Positions 11,103 through 22,576 of a stretch of 64,000 bases of DNA are shown here, one piece after another. Under the pieces are notes generated by a model. It saw nothing but the letters and a program-made list of their open reading frames with translations. It searched no databases and had not been told where the DNA came from. The stretch is from contig JBAKBP010000701.1 in assembly GCA_037953745.1 (NCBI GenBank), positions 186,001 to 250,000 of the forward strand. Direction: 5' to 3'. How positions within the stretch are numbered: the first letter of the stretch is position 1; every line of letters starts with the position of its first letter. This DNA comes from Lithodes maja (taxonomy: Eukaryota > Arthropoda > Malacostraca > Decapoda > Lithodidae). Made by a program: the position numbers and the translations under genes.

Positions 11103-11970
11103 TGGGGCCCTCCCGACCATCCCCTTCCCATTCGTTGATGTATTAACCCGTGGAGCCCCGGCTAGTTTTGTAATGTTTGCGCACCAGAACCCGGCCGGTT
11201 TTCAAAAAATGGTTTTATTCCAGAAACAATAGCGAATGGGTTAGGAATGAAGGAAAAACCACGAAAAACCGCTCAAAAAGCTTAAAAAATGGTCCTACAG
11301 AGCCCCCGAAAACGGATTTTACAAGAGTAAAAAATTGAAGGCAATTATCCCAAAAAAACAGGTTATTGCGCGCTCGCGCGCACGCACGTGGACTTTGAGA
11401 GTTTTCAACCATCGGCACGGTTGCGTGGGATACGTATACAGTTCCCATACAAATCTGAGCCCTCTTGAGTGGCTACACCTGAGGTTACGGTCGGCGCAAT
11501 TAGGGTGATGCGTCAGGCGCGTCTCTGGGGCTGTGCGTTACATACATCGCCGACGCGTCAGACGCGTCGCTGGGGCTGGACGGGTTAAGGATTTTGGTTT
11601 ACTTGATATGTCAGTGAAGGAAGAATGACGCCTGAATCAGCGTCTTGTCAAAGATCCACACAAGTACATCTACGATATGATGGAAAGCTTATTGGATAGT
11701 TATTCTTATTTTCTTTTTGTTTTTTATTTTTTACAAAGTTTTTTTTTTCGTAGTGAGAACCCAATTCATAATGACTGAGGCCATGAGTGAGGTCGCGTGC
11801 GCTCATGATGAAGGCTCCTCAGATTTTAAATGCTCTGCGTGGTAGATTTAAACTACGGCGGATTAGTGTTTGAAGAGGATGCCTTATGTAATAGGCATTT
11901 TCGTCAATGATTACGGGGCCACTACTAAATATTAGGTTTTCTTTATCTCCTTACAGGAGTCAAACCTATA
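11103..11970 (+). repeat. N1 right terminal repeat, interrupted by a MITE
   Basis: The right repeat is in two parts around the MITE at 11147-11584. It ends with CTACTAAAT, a pyrimidine-rich stretch, TTACAG and CAAACCTATA at 11970. The C-terminal half of the host gag follows after an AT core (11971-11972). Confidence 0.8.
11147..11584. mobile_element. piggyBac-type MITE
   Basis: A 438-bp noncoding element flanked by TTAA on both sides (11143-11146 and 11585-11588). Its ends start CCCGTGGAGCCCCGGC and, inverted, CCCGTCCAGCCCCAGC. TTAA targeting plus CCC termini is the piggyBac hallmark. Near the right end, direct repeats of a GCGTC...GGGGCTG motif occur twice. Empty TTAA sites exist at the same place in DIRS-b (2770-2773) and the full-length DIRS (56086-56089). 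Confidence 0.85.
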
Positions 11971-11972
11971 AT

Positions 11973-13123
11973 GTCGGGGGAGCTTCCGGTAGCACGTGAG
12001 TGGGTAATCCAAGGGAATAAATCTAGGAAGTTACATGCTTTAGATGTTCTAGGAAATGTACTTGATGTTAATATTAAGGCCATTCCTAACTATTATCATC
12101 ATAATTATTTTGTGTATACTTCTACACCTGCCCTACCCCCTGCGTCAGCTTCAAAACTGTTTTCGGACTGGACCAAGCATGACGGTTTCAATGATATAAA
12201 AGCACTGTCAGCCCTAACACCAGAGTTAGGTTTAAAGACGTTCACAGACACAGCCGCAAATCCAGTTTTGAAGGTGGAGCAGTTGGGTCCGGGACCTTGG
12301 GTGGAATGGAAAGTGGAGGCTCAGAACTTTGCTACAACTTTTACTTCCAAATCTTCGTACCAAATTCCACAAGAAAGCCATTCTTGGTTCTCTCTGCCGG
12401 TATTCTCTGCCGGCGGAGTTCCCTCGGCTTTATTTGCATTTTTAGCTGCCCCTAAAATTAATCTATGCGAGCTTAAAGATCCCTTTTCTACACCGTCCAC
12501 TGCTCACCTAGACCGGGAGTTTAGGCTACGTGGGAAGGCATATAGACTGTTTTCCCAGTATATTGTCACACAACAGGTAGCGAAGTCAATGCTAAGATCT
12601 GCTCAGGCAATCGCGGACGCGGAAGTCCGAAAAGCTATTGAACTGTCTAAACGCTTGCTACTCCAGACTTCTATACAGTCACTGGGAGATATCCGTACAG
12701 CCTTGCTAGAGGCGGTGCGGGCAAGACAATATCTAAGGAGATCTCTCGTGAGGAAGCTCCCGGATAGGATTGCAAATCAAGTGGTTATGTCCCCTGTTCT
12801 AACTGTCCCTTTAATGTCGCCGGAGGTGTGGAAAACAGTATTCAACATGGCTCAGGCCTTTAAGCACAGTCCCGCCCCATCTAAGAAACCTGCTTTCAAT
12901 TTTACCAAGCCCAAACCAGTCGCAAAAGCTCAGCCTGGTGGGGCAAAGCCCTTTCATCTGCCTAAGTCCTCTTCCACCCAAAGTCAGGCTCAGTACAGAT
13001 ACAAGCAAGGAAAGTTTTCAGGTAATCATAAAGGACAGAAGTATCAACGACCAGGCCAGGGCCCGTCTCCTGCCAAACCCGGCCAGTCGTCGAAGCATAC
13101 ACCACCACCACCACCAAAAAACT
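11973..13123 (+). pseudogene. DIRS-b gag, C-terminal half
   Basis: Continues exactly where the - strand gag half (22576-21050) stops; the full-length gag at 51044-52195 aligns along its whole length. The C-terminus is basic and Pro-rich, ending in a run of prolines. DIRS Gag is thought to bind and package element RNA. The open frame is uninterrupted, but it was separated from its start by insertion of a nested DIRS at an AT core and by a later inversion. On its own it lacks the N-terminal Cys cluster and RS-rich segment. Confidence 0.85.
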
Positions 13124-13160
13124 AGGGTCTCTCTCACTCCCAGGGCCAGTCTTACGGCGG

Positions 13161-15047
13161 GTGGATCAGAGGGTAGTCCAGCCGGCGAACCCTTGTCTGC
13201 TAACTGGGTCGTTCCGGGCGTGTCATCGCGCATGGCCATTAAACACATGGGCGAGGATGGTGGCACGCAAAGGCATCACCTGGCAGTGGCTCCGGCGACC
13301 TCGCTTACGTCAGCCGACAAAGGCAAATTTTATTTCATTAGAAGTGGAGTCACTGATCCAAGAGATGATCGCCAAGAATGTCATCATCCCGGTCCCTCAA
13401 AATTACCCAGTATTTACGTCCAAACTCTTTCTAGTGCCCAAAAGGGACAGTGTTCAGATGAGGCCGGTCGTAGACCTGTCTTATCTAAACCTCCATATTC
13501 ACAATGTTTCCTTCAGGATGCTGACAGTGAATCAAATCAGGCTAACACTTCCGCTGGAAGGGTGGATGTGTTCTTTAGACCTGACGGACGCGTATTGGCA
13601 CGTCCCGGTAAACAAAAGATTTCAACGATTTCTGGCCTTACGAATAATGCATCAGACTTATGTCTTTCAGAGGATGCCGTTCGGATTGAACCTAGCACCT
13701 CGCTTATTCACGAAATTAGTCCGGCAAGCCCTGATGCCCATGTTAGAACAAGGGATCAGGATTTTGTGGTATCTAGACGACTGGCTGGTGGTGGCAGAGA
13801 TGGAACAGTTATGCATCAATCATGTCAACATAACATTAAATCATGTAAAATCTCTATGGTTCAAGGTAAACCCGGTAAAGTCAAACTTTGTTCCCTCACG
13901 AGTGGTCCAGTGGATAGGGCTGGTCTGGGACACAGCTGATCTCACTCTGAGTCAGAGTGTGGACAATCGGAACAGGTTTCGCAAGAAACTGTTTATGTTT
14001 CTTCATAGTCTGACTACGACACGGAGAGTCTGGGAATCTCTGGTCGGCTCTCTCAACTGGATTCAACTAACTGTAAAGTTGGGCCGGTTGAAAGTTAAAC
14101 GTTTAATATTGGAGAGCAACAAATTTTTTCCACTATTGCCGGCGGAAACATTATGGCCCATCCCAAAATTAATACACAGCTTACTAGCGGTCTGGGCGAA
14201 GAGGGAAACATTGCACTCGGTTATGTCATGGACCTCTCCTCCGCCGACGGTATGGGTAGACACGGATGCATCAGGAACGATAGGTTGGGGCTTTCAGTCA
14301 AACCACGGCCATCAGGGTCAAGGGCTTTGGTCCCATTCAGAAACCTCCCACATCAATGTCAAAGAGTTACTAGTCCCCTTGTATTTCCTTCAGGCTCACG
14401 GCTCTACTTTACGGGACAAATCGGTGGCCTTCAGGATGGACAATCTGAATGCGGTTCACTGCATTCAGAAACAAGGGTCAACGAGATCTCGGAAGTTGCT
14501 AAACGTGTCAGAAAAGATTTTTGTTCTAGCCGGCAAGCTGAACATTCATCTTCACGCATCTTATCTCCCAGGCGTAGCAAACGTCTGGGCAGACGCTCTG
14601 TCTCGGAGACAGAGCACAACAATAGAATGGGCGCTCAAGCAAACCATTTTCGACCAAATGATTGCGGAGCCTTACCGTCCACAAGTGGATCTGTTTGCGT
14701 CCGAGGAGACTCACAAACTCCCGCTGTACCTCACCCGCCGGACAATAACGCCGGCGGGAGGACCCGACGCACTGGTGACGGACTGGAACATGTGGAGTTC
14801 CGTTTATCTGTTTCCGCCACCAGACGCTTCTCTAATGTGCCACGTAGTAAACAAACTACGGGATTATCGGGGCGTAGTCTCATTAATCGCGCCCCTGTGG
14901 CCGGCGCAGTTGTGGTACCAGCAATTGAAAACGTGGTGCCCGAACCCGGTGTCGCTCCCGGTCGGGTATTTCCAGTTAGACACGATTGGCAACCTAGAGA
15001 CCTCGCTGACTTTTGCATTATGGACATTCAGGAGGCCAAGTGGCTAA
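13161..15047 (+). CDS. DIRS-b pol: reverse transcriptase, RNase H and C-terminal domain
   Basis: An uninterrupted 628-residue frame, the best preserved DIRS pol here. RT blocks in order: LFLVPKRDS, RPVVDLSYLN, CSLDLTDAYWHV, MPFGLNLAP and the catalytic YLDD (about 13770-13781). RNase H follows with WVDTDASG, NVKELL, RMDNLNA and ADALSRR, giving the D-E-D-D set. The rest (DLFASEETHK to PLWPAQLW) is the conserved DIRS region sometimes called methyltransferase-like. It starts 36 nt after the gag stop in another frame. The recombinase frame overlaps its 3' part. The frame is intact, but its element is broken, so expression is doubtful. Confidence 0.85.
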   Translation: MDQRVVQPANPCLLTGSFRACHRAWPLNTWARMVARKGITWQWLRRPRLRQPTKANFISLEVESLIQEMIAKNVIIPVPQNYPVFTSKLFLVPKRDSVQMRPVVDLSYLNLHIHNVSFRMLTVNQIRLTLPLEGWMCSLDLTDAYWHVPVNKRFQRFLALRIMHQTYVFQRMPFGLNLAPRLFTKLVRQALMPMLEQGIRILWYLDDWLVVAEMEQLCINHVNITLNHVKSLWFKVNPVKSNFVPSRVVQWIGLVWDTADLTLSQSVDNRNRFRKKLFMFLHSLTTTRRVWESLVGSLNWIQLTVKLGRLKVKRLILESNKFFPLLPAETLWPIPKLIHSLLAVWAKRETLHSVMSWTSPPPTVWVDTDASGTIGWGFQSNHGHQGQGLWSHSETSHINVKELLVPLYFLQAHGSTLRDKSVAFRMDNLNAVHCIQKQGSTRSRKLLNVSEKIFVLAGKLNIHLHASYLPGVANVWADALSRRQSTTIEWALKQTIFDQMIAEPYRPQVDLFASEETHKLPLYLTRRTITPAGGPDALVTDWNMWSSVYLFPPPDASLMCHVVNKLRDYRGVVSLIAPLWPAQLWYQQLKTWCPNPVSLPVGYFQLDTIGNLETSLTFALWTFRRPSG

Positions 15048-15259
15048 CACCGTATGGTAGAAACGTGACCGATAAATTCATGAGTCAATATACCCAATCT
15101 ACAAAGAGACAGTATCAATCGCACAGGCGGTCCTTTACTTCTTGGATACTTAGAACAGAACAAACCGTATCTTCGGTGGCTTTGGTTTTTAATTATTTAA
15201 ACTATCTGTTCGAGCAGAAACGTCTATCTGTAGTAACGTTTAAAAATCACTTAACAGCT
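14800..15259 (+). pseudogene. DIRS-b tyrosine recombinase, N-terminal part only
   Basis: In the frame overlapping the pol C-terminus, sequence up to FEQKRLSV and HLTA matches the recombinase N-terminal core of the full-length DIRS (to about 54330). It stops at about 15259, where the sequence switches to the inverted right region of N2, with AGC shared at the joint. The catalytic domain is lost. Confidence 0.8.
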
Positions 15260-15789
15260 TGCTTGAAAAAGGGTTAACTCTGAGACTCTGTGCACAGATC
15301 TGCTAGTTAAGAAGGCACCCCACTTAAAGTAAGTGGTGAAAACTAAAAACTTATAAGTTTACATGTGCACATAATTATAAACCCCATTAACTAGTGGATA
15401 TATTCCTAAAAATATAACCAAACATAAATTAATTCTTGTACAATCGTAAAAGTACTGAACTTGTGTACTTATGCAGAAGTAATTACTGCAAAAGTAAAAG
15501 TCGCAGTTGCCACTACCGAGATTTCTCAAAAATCTATTGCTTCACAGCCAAAGCTACTTACAACAAGAATTGTCGTAACACTACTATTGGCTTTTAGCAC
15601 AATTTCCTGCAATGAATACTACAGAGAAATTTTATAATACAATGCCTACAACCAGTATCACAGCTCGTATGTTCCGAACACATACTCCGGAGGGGTCTAG
15701 GGTGTCCTATGTCACACAGACTGCACCCTCCCCCCCTCCCCCCCCCCCCTTTTTCTTGAAATTAAACAAAACGTGACTAAAAGGGCCAC

Positions 15790-17056
15790 CTAGACCCTCT
15801 GCCGTAAAGCTATACATGGCAAGGAAGGGTTGTCCAGAGCTACTGAAAGGTATCGAGGCAAAAACTCCTGATTAGAGGCCCACAACTGTGTGGACGTAAT
15901 AACTTTCACCGAAAGATTATTAAGGAAACGTAAAGAGGCTGTCCCCTTGCGTAAATCGTGGGTCTTACCCACAACGCCGGGATGCTTCTCTTTAAAGTCC
16001 TCGACCAAGAGAGAAGCCAGTGTACGCTCCATCAATCGTTCACCCGGACTTGCGACCCATAAAGCACCCTGGTGATTTAGAGGTGCCACTCTTAAATATT
16101 TGGTTAGAGCTTGCACTGGGCAAAAAAGATGGTGCACCTTTCCCCTGTTTAACGCCGGCACCGTGAACTCTGAAAACACGTGTTCACTGTGCTCATTCTC
16201 GGCTATGAATCCTGGGGAAGGTGCAATGTGAATACACTCATGAAGCCTATCAAACCTGAGGCAATTAGGTGCGTTGCTCATCGCCGCCAGCTCAGATACT
16301 CTGTTCCCGGTAGCCAAAGCCATAAGGAATACTGCCCTTTTGTAAAATCTGCAGTCTTTGGTACATACGGGAACGAGAATAACGACGATGCTTTGTCCAG
16401 AGACCATGTAGGCCTGAGCTGACGGGGAGGTGGGCGGAGTTTAAAATCTGCCCACATAAATCACTTTCAGATAAATGTTTCTGCATGAACAGATAAATTA
16501 AATAATAAACAACCAACGCCACCGAGGGCACAGTTTGTTTTGTTCTAAGAATCCGAGACGTAAAAGCTTTCCAATGCGATTGAAACTGTCGCTTTGTAGA
16601 CTGGGTATATTGATTCGTGAATATCTTGGTCACGTCGCTACCATAAGGTGCTAGCCACTTGGCCTCCTGAATGTCCAAAATGAACAAGTCCGCGAGGTTT
16701 CCAGGTTGCCAATTGTGTTCTAAGTGGAACAACCCGACCAGGAGGGACACTGGGTGCGGGTACCACGTGTTCAAATGCTGGTACCACACTGCGCCGGCCA
16801 CAGGGGCGCGATTAGTGAGACTACGCCTCGCTAATCCTGTAGTTTGTTGACTACGTGGCACATTAGAGACGCGTCTGGCGGCGGAAAATAGATAAATGGA
16901 ACTCAACCTGTTCTCGTCCGTCATCAGAGCGTCAGGTCCGCCCGCCGGCGTTATCGTCCGGCGGGTGAGATACGACTGTGAGTATCGCCATACACCTTGG
17001 CTGTGGCTGTCCCTCGCTTGCGAGCTCGGTATACTCCCTGAACGGGGAGCCCTCAT
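15790..17056 (-). pseudogene. DIRS gag/pol fusion and tyrosine recombinase of N2
   Basis: Two overlapping frames on the - strand. 17056-16292 reads gag (GVWRYSQS) fused to the post-RNase H domain and on into the recombinase N-terminus without the stop seen in N1. 16407-15790 reads the catalytic domain with ATGNR, HDLRK and the C-terminal Tyr region. The frameshift between them is the same as in N1. Repairing that one step would give a recombinase-only protein, so this family may have kept only this gene after deletion; that is inference. Confidence 0.8.
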
Positions 17057-17289
17057 CCGGGTCCCGTAAAGGTTTATGATAATTAAAAGCTCCCATAGCT
17101 CATTAACACATTGAAAGCAGAGCTGGTGAGCAAAATCATAAAGTATACTAATTAAATTAATTTATATGTAATTGTATTAAAATAAATTACTATAAATAAA
17201 CACAATATTATCATAATATAATCATAGAAAATATATATGTTTATTATGATTTAGCTATTAAATTATTTCATAAACAAATAAAAATAAGA

Positions 17290-20200
17290 TAGGGCTACCT
17301 GAGCTTAACGGCGTTGAACATACAGCAATGAGAGGTTCAAGTGCCGACACGACAGAGACTGGGGAAAAACTACCCCGCCCCTGGGAACTACCTGGTCACC
17401 TGGTGCAACACCGGTAATCCGCCCTGGAAAGAGAATTTTCCGGGGATTAAAGCTCATAGGGTTACACCCAAAAAACGGTACAAAATATGTGCCTCAAAAC
17501 CGCCGGTCAACGAACCGTAGCACTCCACCACTACTTTTCGTTGTCCTTTAGTATCATATTAAAGATTTCAGCATATCTTTACCTGTCCAGAAGATTTAAG
17601 CATATCTTCTGAATCCTCATAAAGGTGAAGCATATCTTTATTAAAGATGAAGTCTTTCAAGTATCCCTTTACACTTGAAACACTAGTAAGATTCCGGCAT
17701 CTTTTTATCCCATAAAAAGTCTAAGCCTATCTTAATCTCTAATCTGGCTGCTCCCAGAAGCCCTCCTAGATCGCCGTCTTGAAGGCTGTGATACCCTATT
17801 GTATCAATCAATTGTTTGGCAAATTATCGCAAATTGCAAATCCGTTAATATAACCACCCAAAGGTACAACCGCCGGGTTTTATATGCAATGTCAAACCAA
17901 TTGTACCTGCCCCAGACCTCTTTGTAAAAAGGTCGCCGGGAGGGAAAGACTAAACAAACGGCATTGTTTCAATGGCTTATTAAAGATTTCGGCATATCTT
18001 TTATCTGTCCAAAAGAATGAAGCATAACTTCTTAATCCTCATAAAGATGAAGCATATCTTTATTAAAGATGAAGACTTTCAAGTAACCCTTTACACTTGA
18101 AACACTAGTAAGATTCAGGCATCTTTTTATCCCATAAAAAGTCTAAGCCTATCTTAATCTCTAATCCGGCTTCTCCCAGAAGCCCTCATAGATCGCCGTC
18201 TTGAAGGCCGTGATACCCTATTGTATCAATCAATTGTTTGGCAAATTAACTCGAATCGCAAATCCGTTAATATAACCACCCGAAGGTACAACCGCCGGGT
18301 TTTATATGCAATGTCAAACCAATTATACCTGCCCCAGACCTCTTTGTAAAAAGGTCGCTGGGAGGTAAAGACCAAACAAACAGACAGCATTGTTTCAATG
18401 GCTTTGAAAAGCAGAGAAAACCAAGTCCAACAGGTGTCAGCCTGATCACCTAGAAAACTGTGTGGAGCCCCCCTCGACGGGAATAAACCAGGAAGCCTGA
18501 TCCCAGGCTCGACCCTAGAAAACGTAGTTTCTGATGAGCCCTCAAGCGACCAAACTCGTCGGGGTAACTTACCTATTTTAGTCATCCTGACTAAAACTCG
18601 GTAAACAAAAACGGTGTTCTCGGAGCAATGAGAAAAACGCCGGAAAGGTAACCCACACTAAACTATACATTACAGGAAGGCGTAATGCATAAAGCAATGA
18701 ATGACACAGGAAGCCTGATCCCAGGCTCGACCACAGAAAATGCAGTTTCTTATGAGCCCTCAAGCGACCAAACTCGTCGGGGTAACTTACCTATTTTGAG
18801 CCATCCTGACTAAAACTCGGTAAACAAAAACGGTGTTCTCGGAGCAACGAGAAAAAACGCCGGAAAGGTAACCCACACCAAACGAGACAGTTTAACACAT
18901 TTTATACAAAGGGTGTGCGCAAAAAGAGGGATACCTGAACAGGAGGGCGTAATGCATAAAGCAAAAACCGGGGCAAAGGTAGCCATGACAGAGACTGGTG
19001 GGATACTTACTCCAGGTTCTGCATAGACCCGCCGGGACCCAGCTCTGGAAAAAAAGAAAATTTCCAGGAATTAATGCTCATAAGGTTAACCCAAACATGT
19101 TCGCACACAAGTGTTAAATAACCCGCCGGGTAACGAGACGTAATACTCAACAACTACAGCTCGCTACGCGGTGGGGTTTCCTAAGTAAAAGATTTCCGAA
19201 TATCTTAATTTGTCCAAAAGATTTATGAATACCCTCTGACATAATATATAAAGACCAGCCTGGCGTTTATAACTGATTAAGTCTTTCCGGTGGTGTTTGT
19301 TTCAAGATTCAATTTTGGACAAAAAAAAAAACTAAAAAAGACGCCGGCCCCCGAATTATCTCGTAGATCAAAAACTGGGAAGCCTGACAAATATACGAGA
19401 TCTAACTTCTCCCGAAGTATCTTTTTAGATCGCCGTATGTTGAAGGCGGCGATACAAAACGTATCCCTCAATTGTCTGGTTAACTAACTGAATTGTAAAT
19501 TCGTTATTCCCACCCTTCCAGGGAGCACCCGCCGGGTGTGAATATTAGTTTAAAAAACGTTAACCCCAATTGTGCCTTAAATTGCCGTATGTTGAAGGAG
19601 GCGATACACAATGCATCCCTCAATTGTCTGGTCAACTAAACTGAATTTTGCAAATTCGGTCATCCCACCCTACCAGGTTGCACCTGCTGGGTGATTTAAA
19701 GTTTAAAAGTTAACCCCAATTGTTCCGAACCCCACATCTTTGTAAAAGATCGCCGGGGAGGAAATACAACAACAGCATAGTTTTATATTGGCTTTGCAAA
19801 ACCGAAAAAACTACAAACAACACGTGTCCGTATGAACACTGTTAGATGGGTACAGCCAACCCGCCGGGAATCAGAAGGAGCCTGAAATAGGCACCCCAGA
19901 GACGCCGTCCTGGGGAGCCACAGACAGCCACTCGCCGGGGAAACAAGCCTGTTTTTAAACCACGCGTGGCCAAAACTCGGCAACCAGCCGGGTTTTTTCA
20001 TGGTGTAACCGAGAAAAACCCGCCGGAAATAACCCACCCCGTCCAGATACCATCTGAACGCAACACAGGACCGAGGCGTAGCCAAAACACAACTAACGCC
20101 GGGCCCAACATAGTCCGTGGAATTAGCCAATACACAACTAAACCAGGACACACATCACACAGTAGTACATATTTAGAAAATAAATCAATAACACTTGTAT

Positions 20201-20739
20201 ATGTGATAAAGCTACGAGAGACTGGCTAGGCCTAGGCAGACGGATAACATTAACATGTCGGAATATAAACAAAAAGCACTGAATTATATCACAACAGGAA
20301 CCACCGCCAACACACCACTGTAGCAAATACTTCCGGCAAAGGGAAGAACCGACTCGGGACCCAGAAAAAACTTCACTAAGTGAAGAAAAATACGCTGGGA
20401 ACGTCAGCAAAAATACGCTACCTCATCAGAAAGATAAAAGGAAGCAATAACGCGTAATGAAAGCCGCCTGCATCACAAAGCTAGCTAACTGTGAAAAAGT
20501 TCACCTGTCCACAACCGGACCACGAGGGTACATCCGAAATAGATGTCCCAAACACACGACCCAAAATACACTGCACTGCGGGCAACCAGCCCAGGACACT
20601 CCTGCTACGCATATCCTAACCTTACTCGATACATCCCGGAGTAAACAAATGAGAAAAAACTCATTAGGGACGCAGAAAATGAGGAACCAGCGGAGCGTGG
20701 AGAGACACGTCCAGGCCGGCTGACCGCAGAGCAGAGAAG
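17290..20739 (-). other. N2 leader region
   Basis: Noncoding leader colinear with N1 but with one fewer 1.95-kb unit. It contains many CCGGCG-centred motifs, two hairpin clusters (about 17560-17740 and 17990-18170), a short gag-start stub near 18950-18990 and splice-like signals. Small open frames in it are not supported as genes. Confidence 0.6.
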
Positions 20740-21049
20740 GAAGAATGACGCCTGAATCAGCGTCTGGTCAAAGATCCACACAAGTACATCTACGATATGA
20801 TGGAAAGCTTATTGGATAGTTATTCTTATTTTCTTTTTGTGTTTTATTTTTTACGATTTTTTTTTTTCGTAGTGAGAACCCAATTCATAATGACTGAAGC
20901 CATGAGTGAGGTCGCGTGCGCTCATGATGAAGGCTCCTCAGATTTTAAATGCTCTGCGCGGTAGATTCAAACTACGGCGGATTAGTGTTTGAAGAGGATG
21001 CCTTATGTAATAGGCATGTTCGTCAATGATGGAGGGGCCACTAATAAAT

Positions 21050-22576
21050 AGTGGACTGTGCTACCTCTGGCTTTGCTGGGAACATTGTTACCCATGACTC
21101 ATCTGGCCCGTATAATAGGGGCATAGCCCCCTTTCTGACCGGGGCTTTGTCTAAAGGGGGAGGATTTACATCTGCTACTACTCTCACATTGGAAGTAGTC
21201 AGTGCTGCCGAAGTTGGCCTAGTAACATTAGTAGGTGATACAGGGGGAGGGTGCGGGATTTGTGTCAAAGCAATGGAAGTAGCCAGAGGTCGGACATTCG
21301 ATGCTGTCGTGGAAGCTCCCAAACCAACTGTAGGAGTCTCCGGCTGCTGACCAAAAAACTTTGTTAGTGCATTCGCTAGTAACCCATTAATTTCATCAGC
21401 TGTGACAAATTTAGCAGAGGATGAACTATGTGGCGAATCATTCCTACTCGGAGAGTCGTCTATCAATGAACCTGACTCTTGAATCTCCATCTCAGAAATT
21501 ATAGAACCCTCATCCCTTTCCCCCGGCCTCTCAGGAGAGGATTCCGCCGAAGCCGGGACCCCCTCATGCTGCCATGTTAAGTCCGGGATGGACGATGGGA
21601 TCTCAGCGTCCCGGTGGACGTCTGCCACTACCTTTGGTGCATGAGAATGATGTGAGCCATCACGCCATGGCTGGGAGTACCTCCAAACTCTCCGGTCTAG
21701 GCCGGAACTCACTTGTGAGCTAGGTACCCCACCAATCACTGAGCCCTCACTCGAGCCCTCTCGAGGGTTATAACTGCTGTTAGAACTCTCTAAAGCTGGT
21801 ACATGTGAACTGGGAATAATATTAGGTGACAACTTGTCCGCCGGTATATCCCCCACCACAGTCTCTGACTCCACTCCCGACCTGTCAGATTGGACATGAG
21901 ACATGTCGGGAGTAGAGGCAGAAAGCGAGGCACGAGGCTCCGGCGAACGCCGGGAGGACTTTTGTACATGAGTATCCTTTTTGGAAGACTTGTGACTCCG
22001 CCTTGATTTTGATTTTACACTCGGACTGTCCTTGGTCTTCTCCTCCTTGCTCTTCTTCCTCGAAGGTGAAGTAGAGTGACTATGTGTCTGCTGTCGGAGG
22101 GGAGACCGTGACCTGGACCTCGATTTTGACGTGGAAGTTGTCGCCGGGGGTGTCGGCTCTCGAGGTCTCTTAGATGTGCCGGGGGAGGGAACAAGCACTG
22201 TACCCTGCCCAGTCTCTGCCGACTTACGCACATTTACTCTACTTCTAGAAGGGGGACGTTTAAGTGGGGGATACTGAGCAATCAATCTTTCCCACAGAAC
22301 TACGTTATCACACTGAAGAGCTTTATGAGCCACCGAAGTAGCATAGTTAGATAGGAGTTGTTTGACCTCGCACAATGCAACCGCCGCGGCCAAATTATCT
22401 TGCTGTAAGACTTTAATACTTAATTGACTACAAAAAGTACAATTCTTGGTCACCCACAGACCCCTTGATCGGTCCAAGCATTTGACGCATCTGATGCACA
22501 GAGTATGCGCAAAAATAGGGATCCCTGAACAGGAGGGTGTTAAGCACAGAGCAAAAGCAGGGTCTAGTGGCGCCAT
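21050..22576 (-). pseudogene. DIRS-b gag, N-terminal half
   Basis: Starts at the ATG at 22576 in the same context (CTCTGTCATGGC) as the full-length gag at 49496. The first 60 residues carry a Cys-rich cluster (CSGIPIFAHTLC, CVKC, CTFC). A basic, Ser/Arg-rich stretch follows with repeated RSRSRS-type runs (about residues 140-215), then an acidic, Ser-rich part. It ends at about residue 510, where N2's left end begins at an AT core. The remainder of this gag is on the opposite strand at 11973. Confidence 0.85.

Larger units (their letters stand above)
3055..11970 (+). mobile_element. Internally deleted DIRS derivative, copy N1
   Basis: It has an intact left terminal repeat (3055-3362), an expanded leader (to about 8760), a gag/pol fusion scar (9000-9424), a recombinase pseudogene (to 10298), the right region, the ICR (11002-11102) and a right terminal repeat ending at 11970. 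RT and RNase H are missing, so it could only move with enzymes from a complete DIRS. It shares with N2 the same deletion joint, the same AT-rich insert and the same recombinase frameshift. The two therefore descend from one deleted ancestor. A piggyBac-type MITE sits in its right repeat. Confidence 0.85.
15260..21047 (-). mobile_element. Internally deleted DIRS derivative, copy N2
   Basis: On the - strand: left terminal repeat (21047-20740), leader with one copy of the 1.95-kb segment, decayed gag start, AT-rich insert, the same gag-to-pol fusion joint as N1, recombinase pseudogene, and part of the right region ending at about 15260. Its ICR and right terminal repeat are missing. Its left end abuts the N-terminal gag half of DIRS-b across an AT core (21048-21049). 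N1 and N2 are close to identical where they can be compared by eye, and they form an inverted repeat of more than 5 kb per arm. Confidence 0.85.

Noticed and set aside
3055..21047. Pure assembly artefact as the explanation of the inverted DIRS complex
   Set aside because: Not excluded, but N1 and N2 differ (unit number, stop at 9422, MITE at 11147), and a stepwise model explains every junction, so a real rearrangement is favoured pending long reads.
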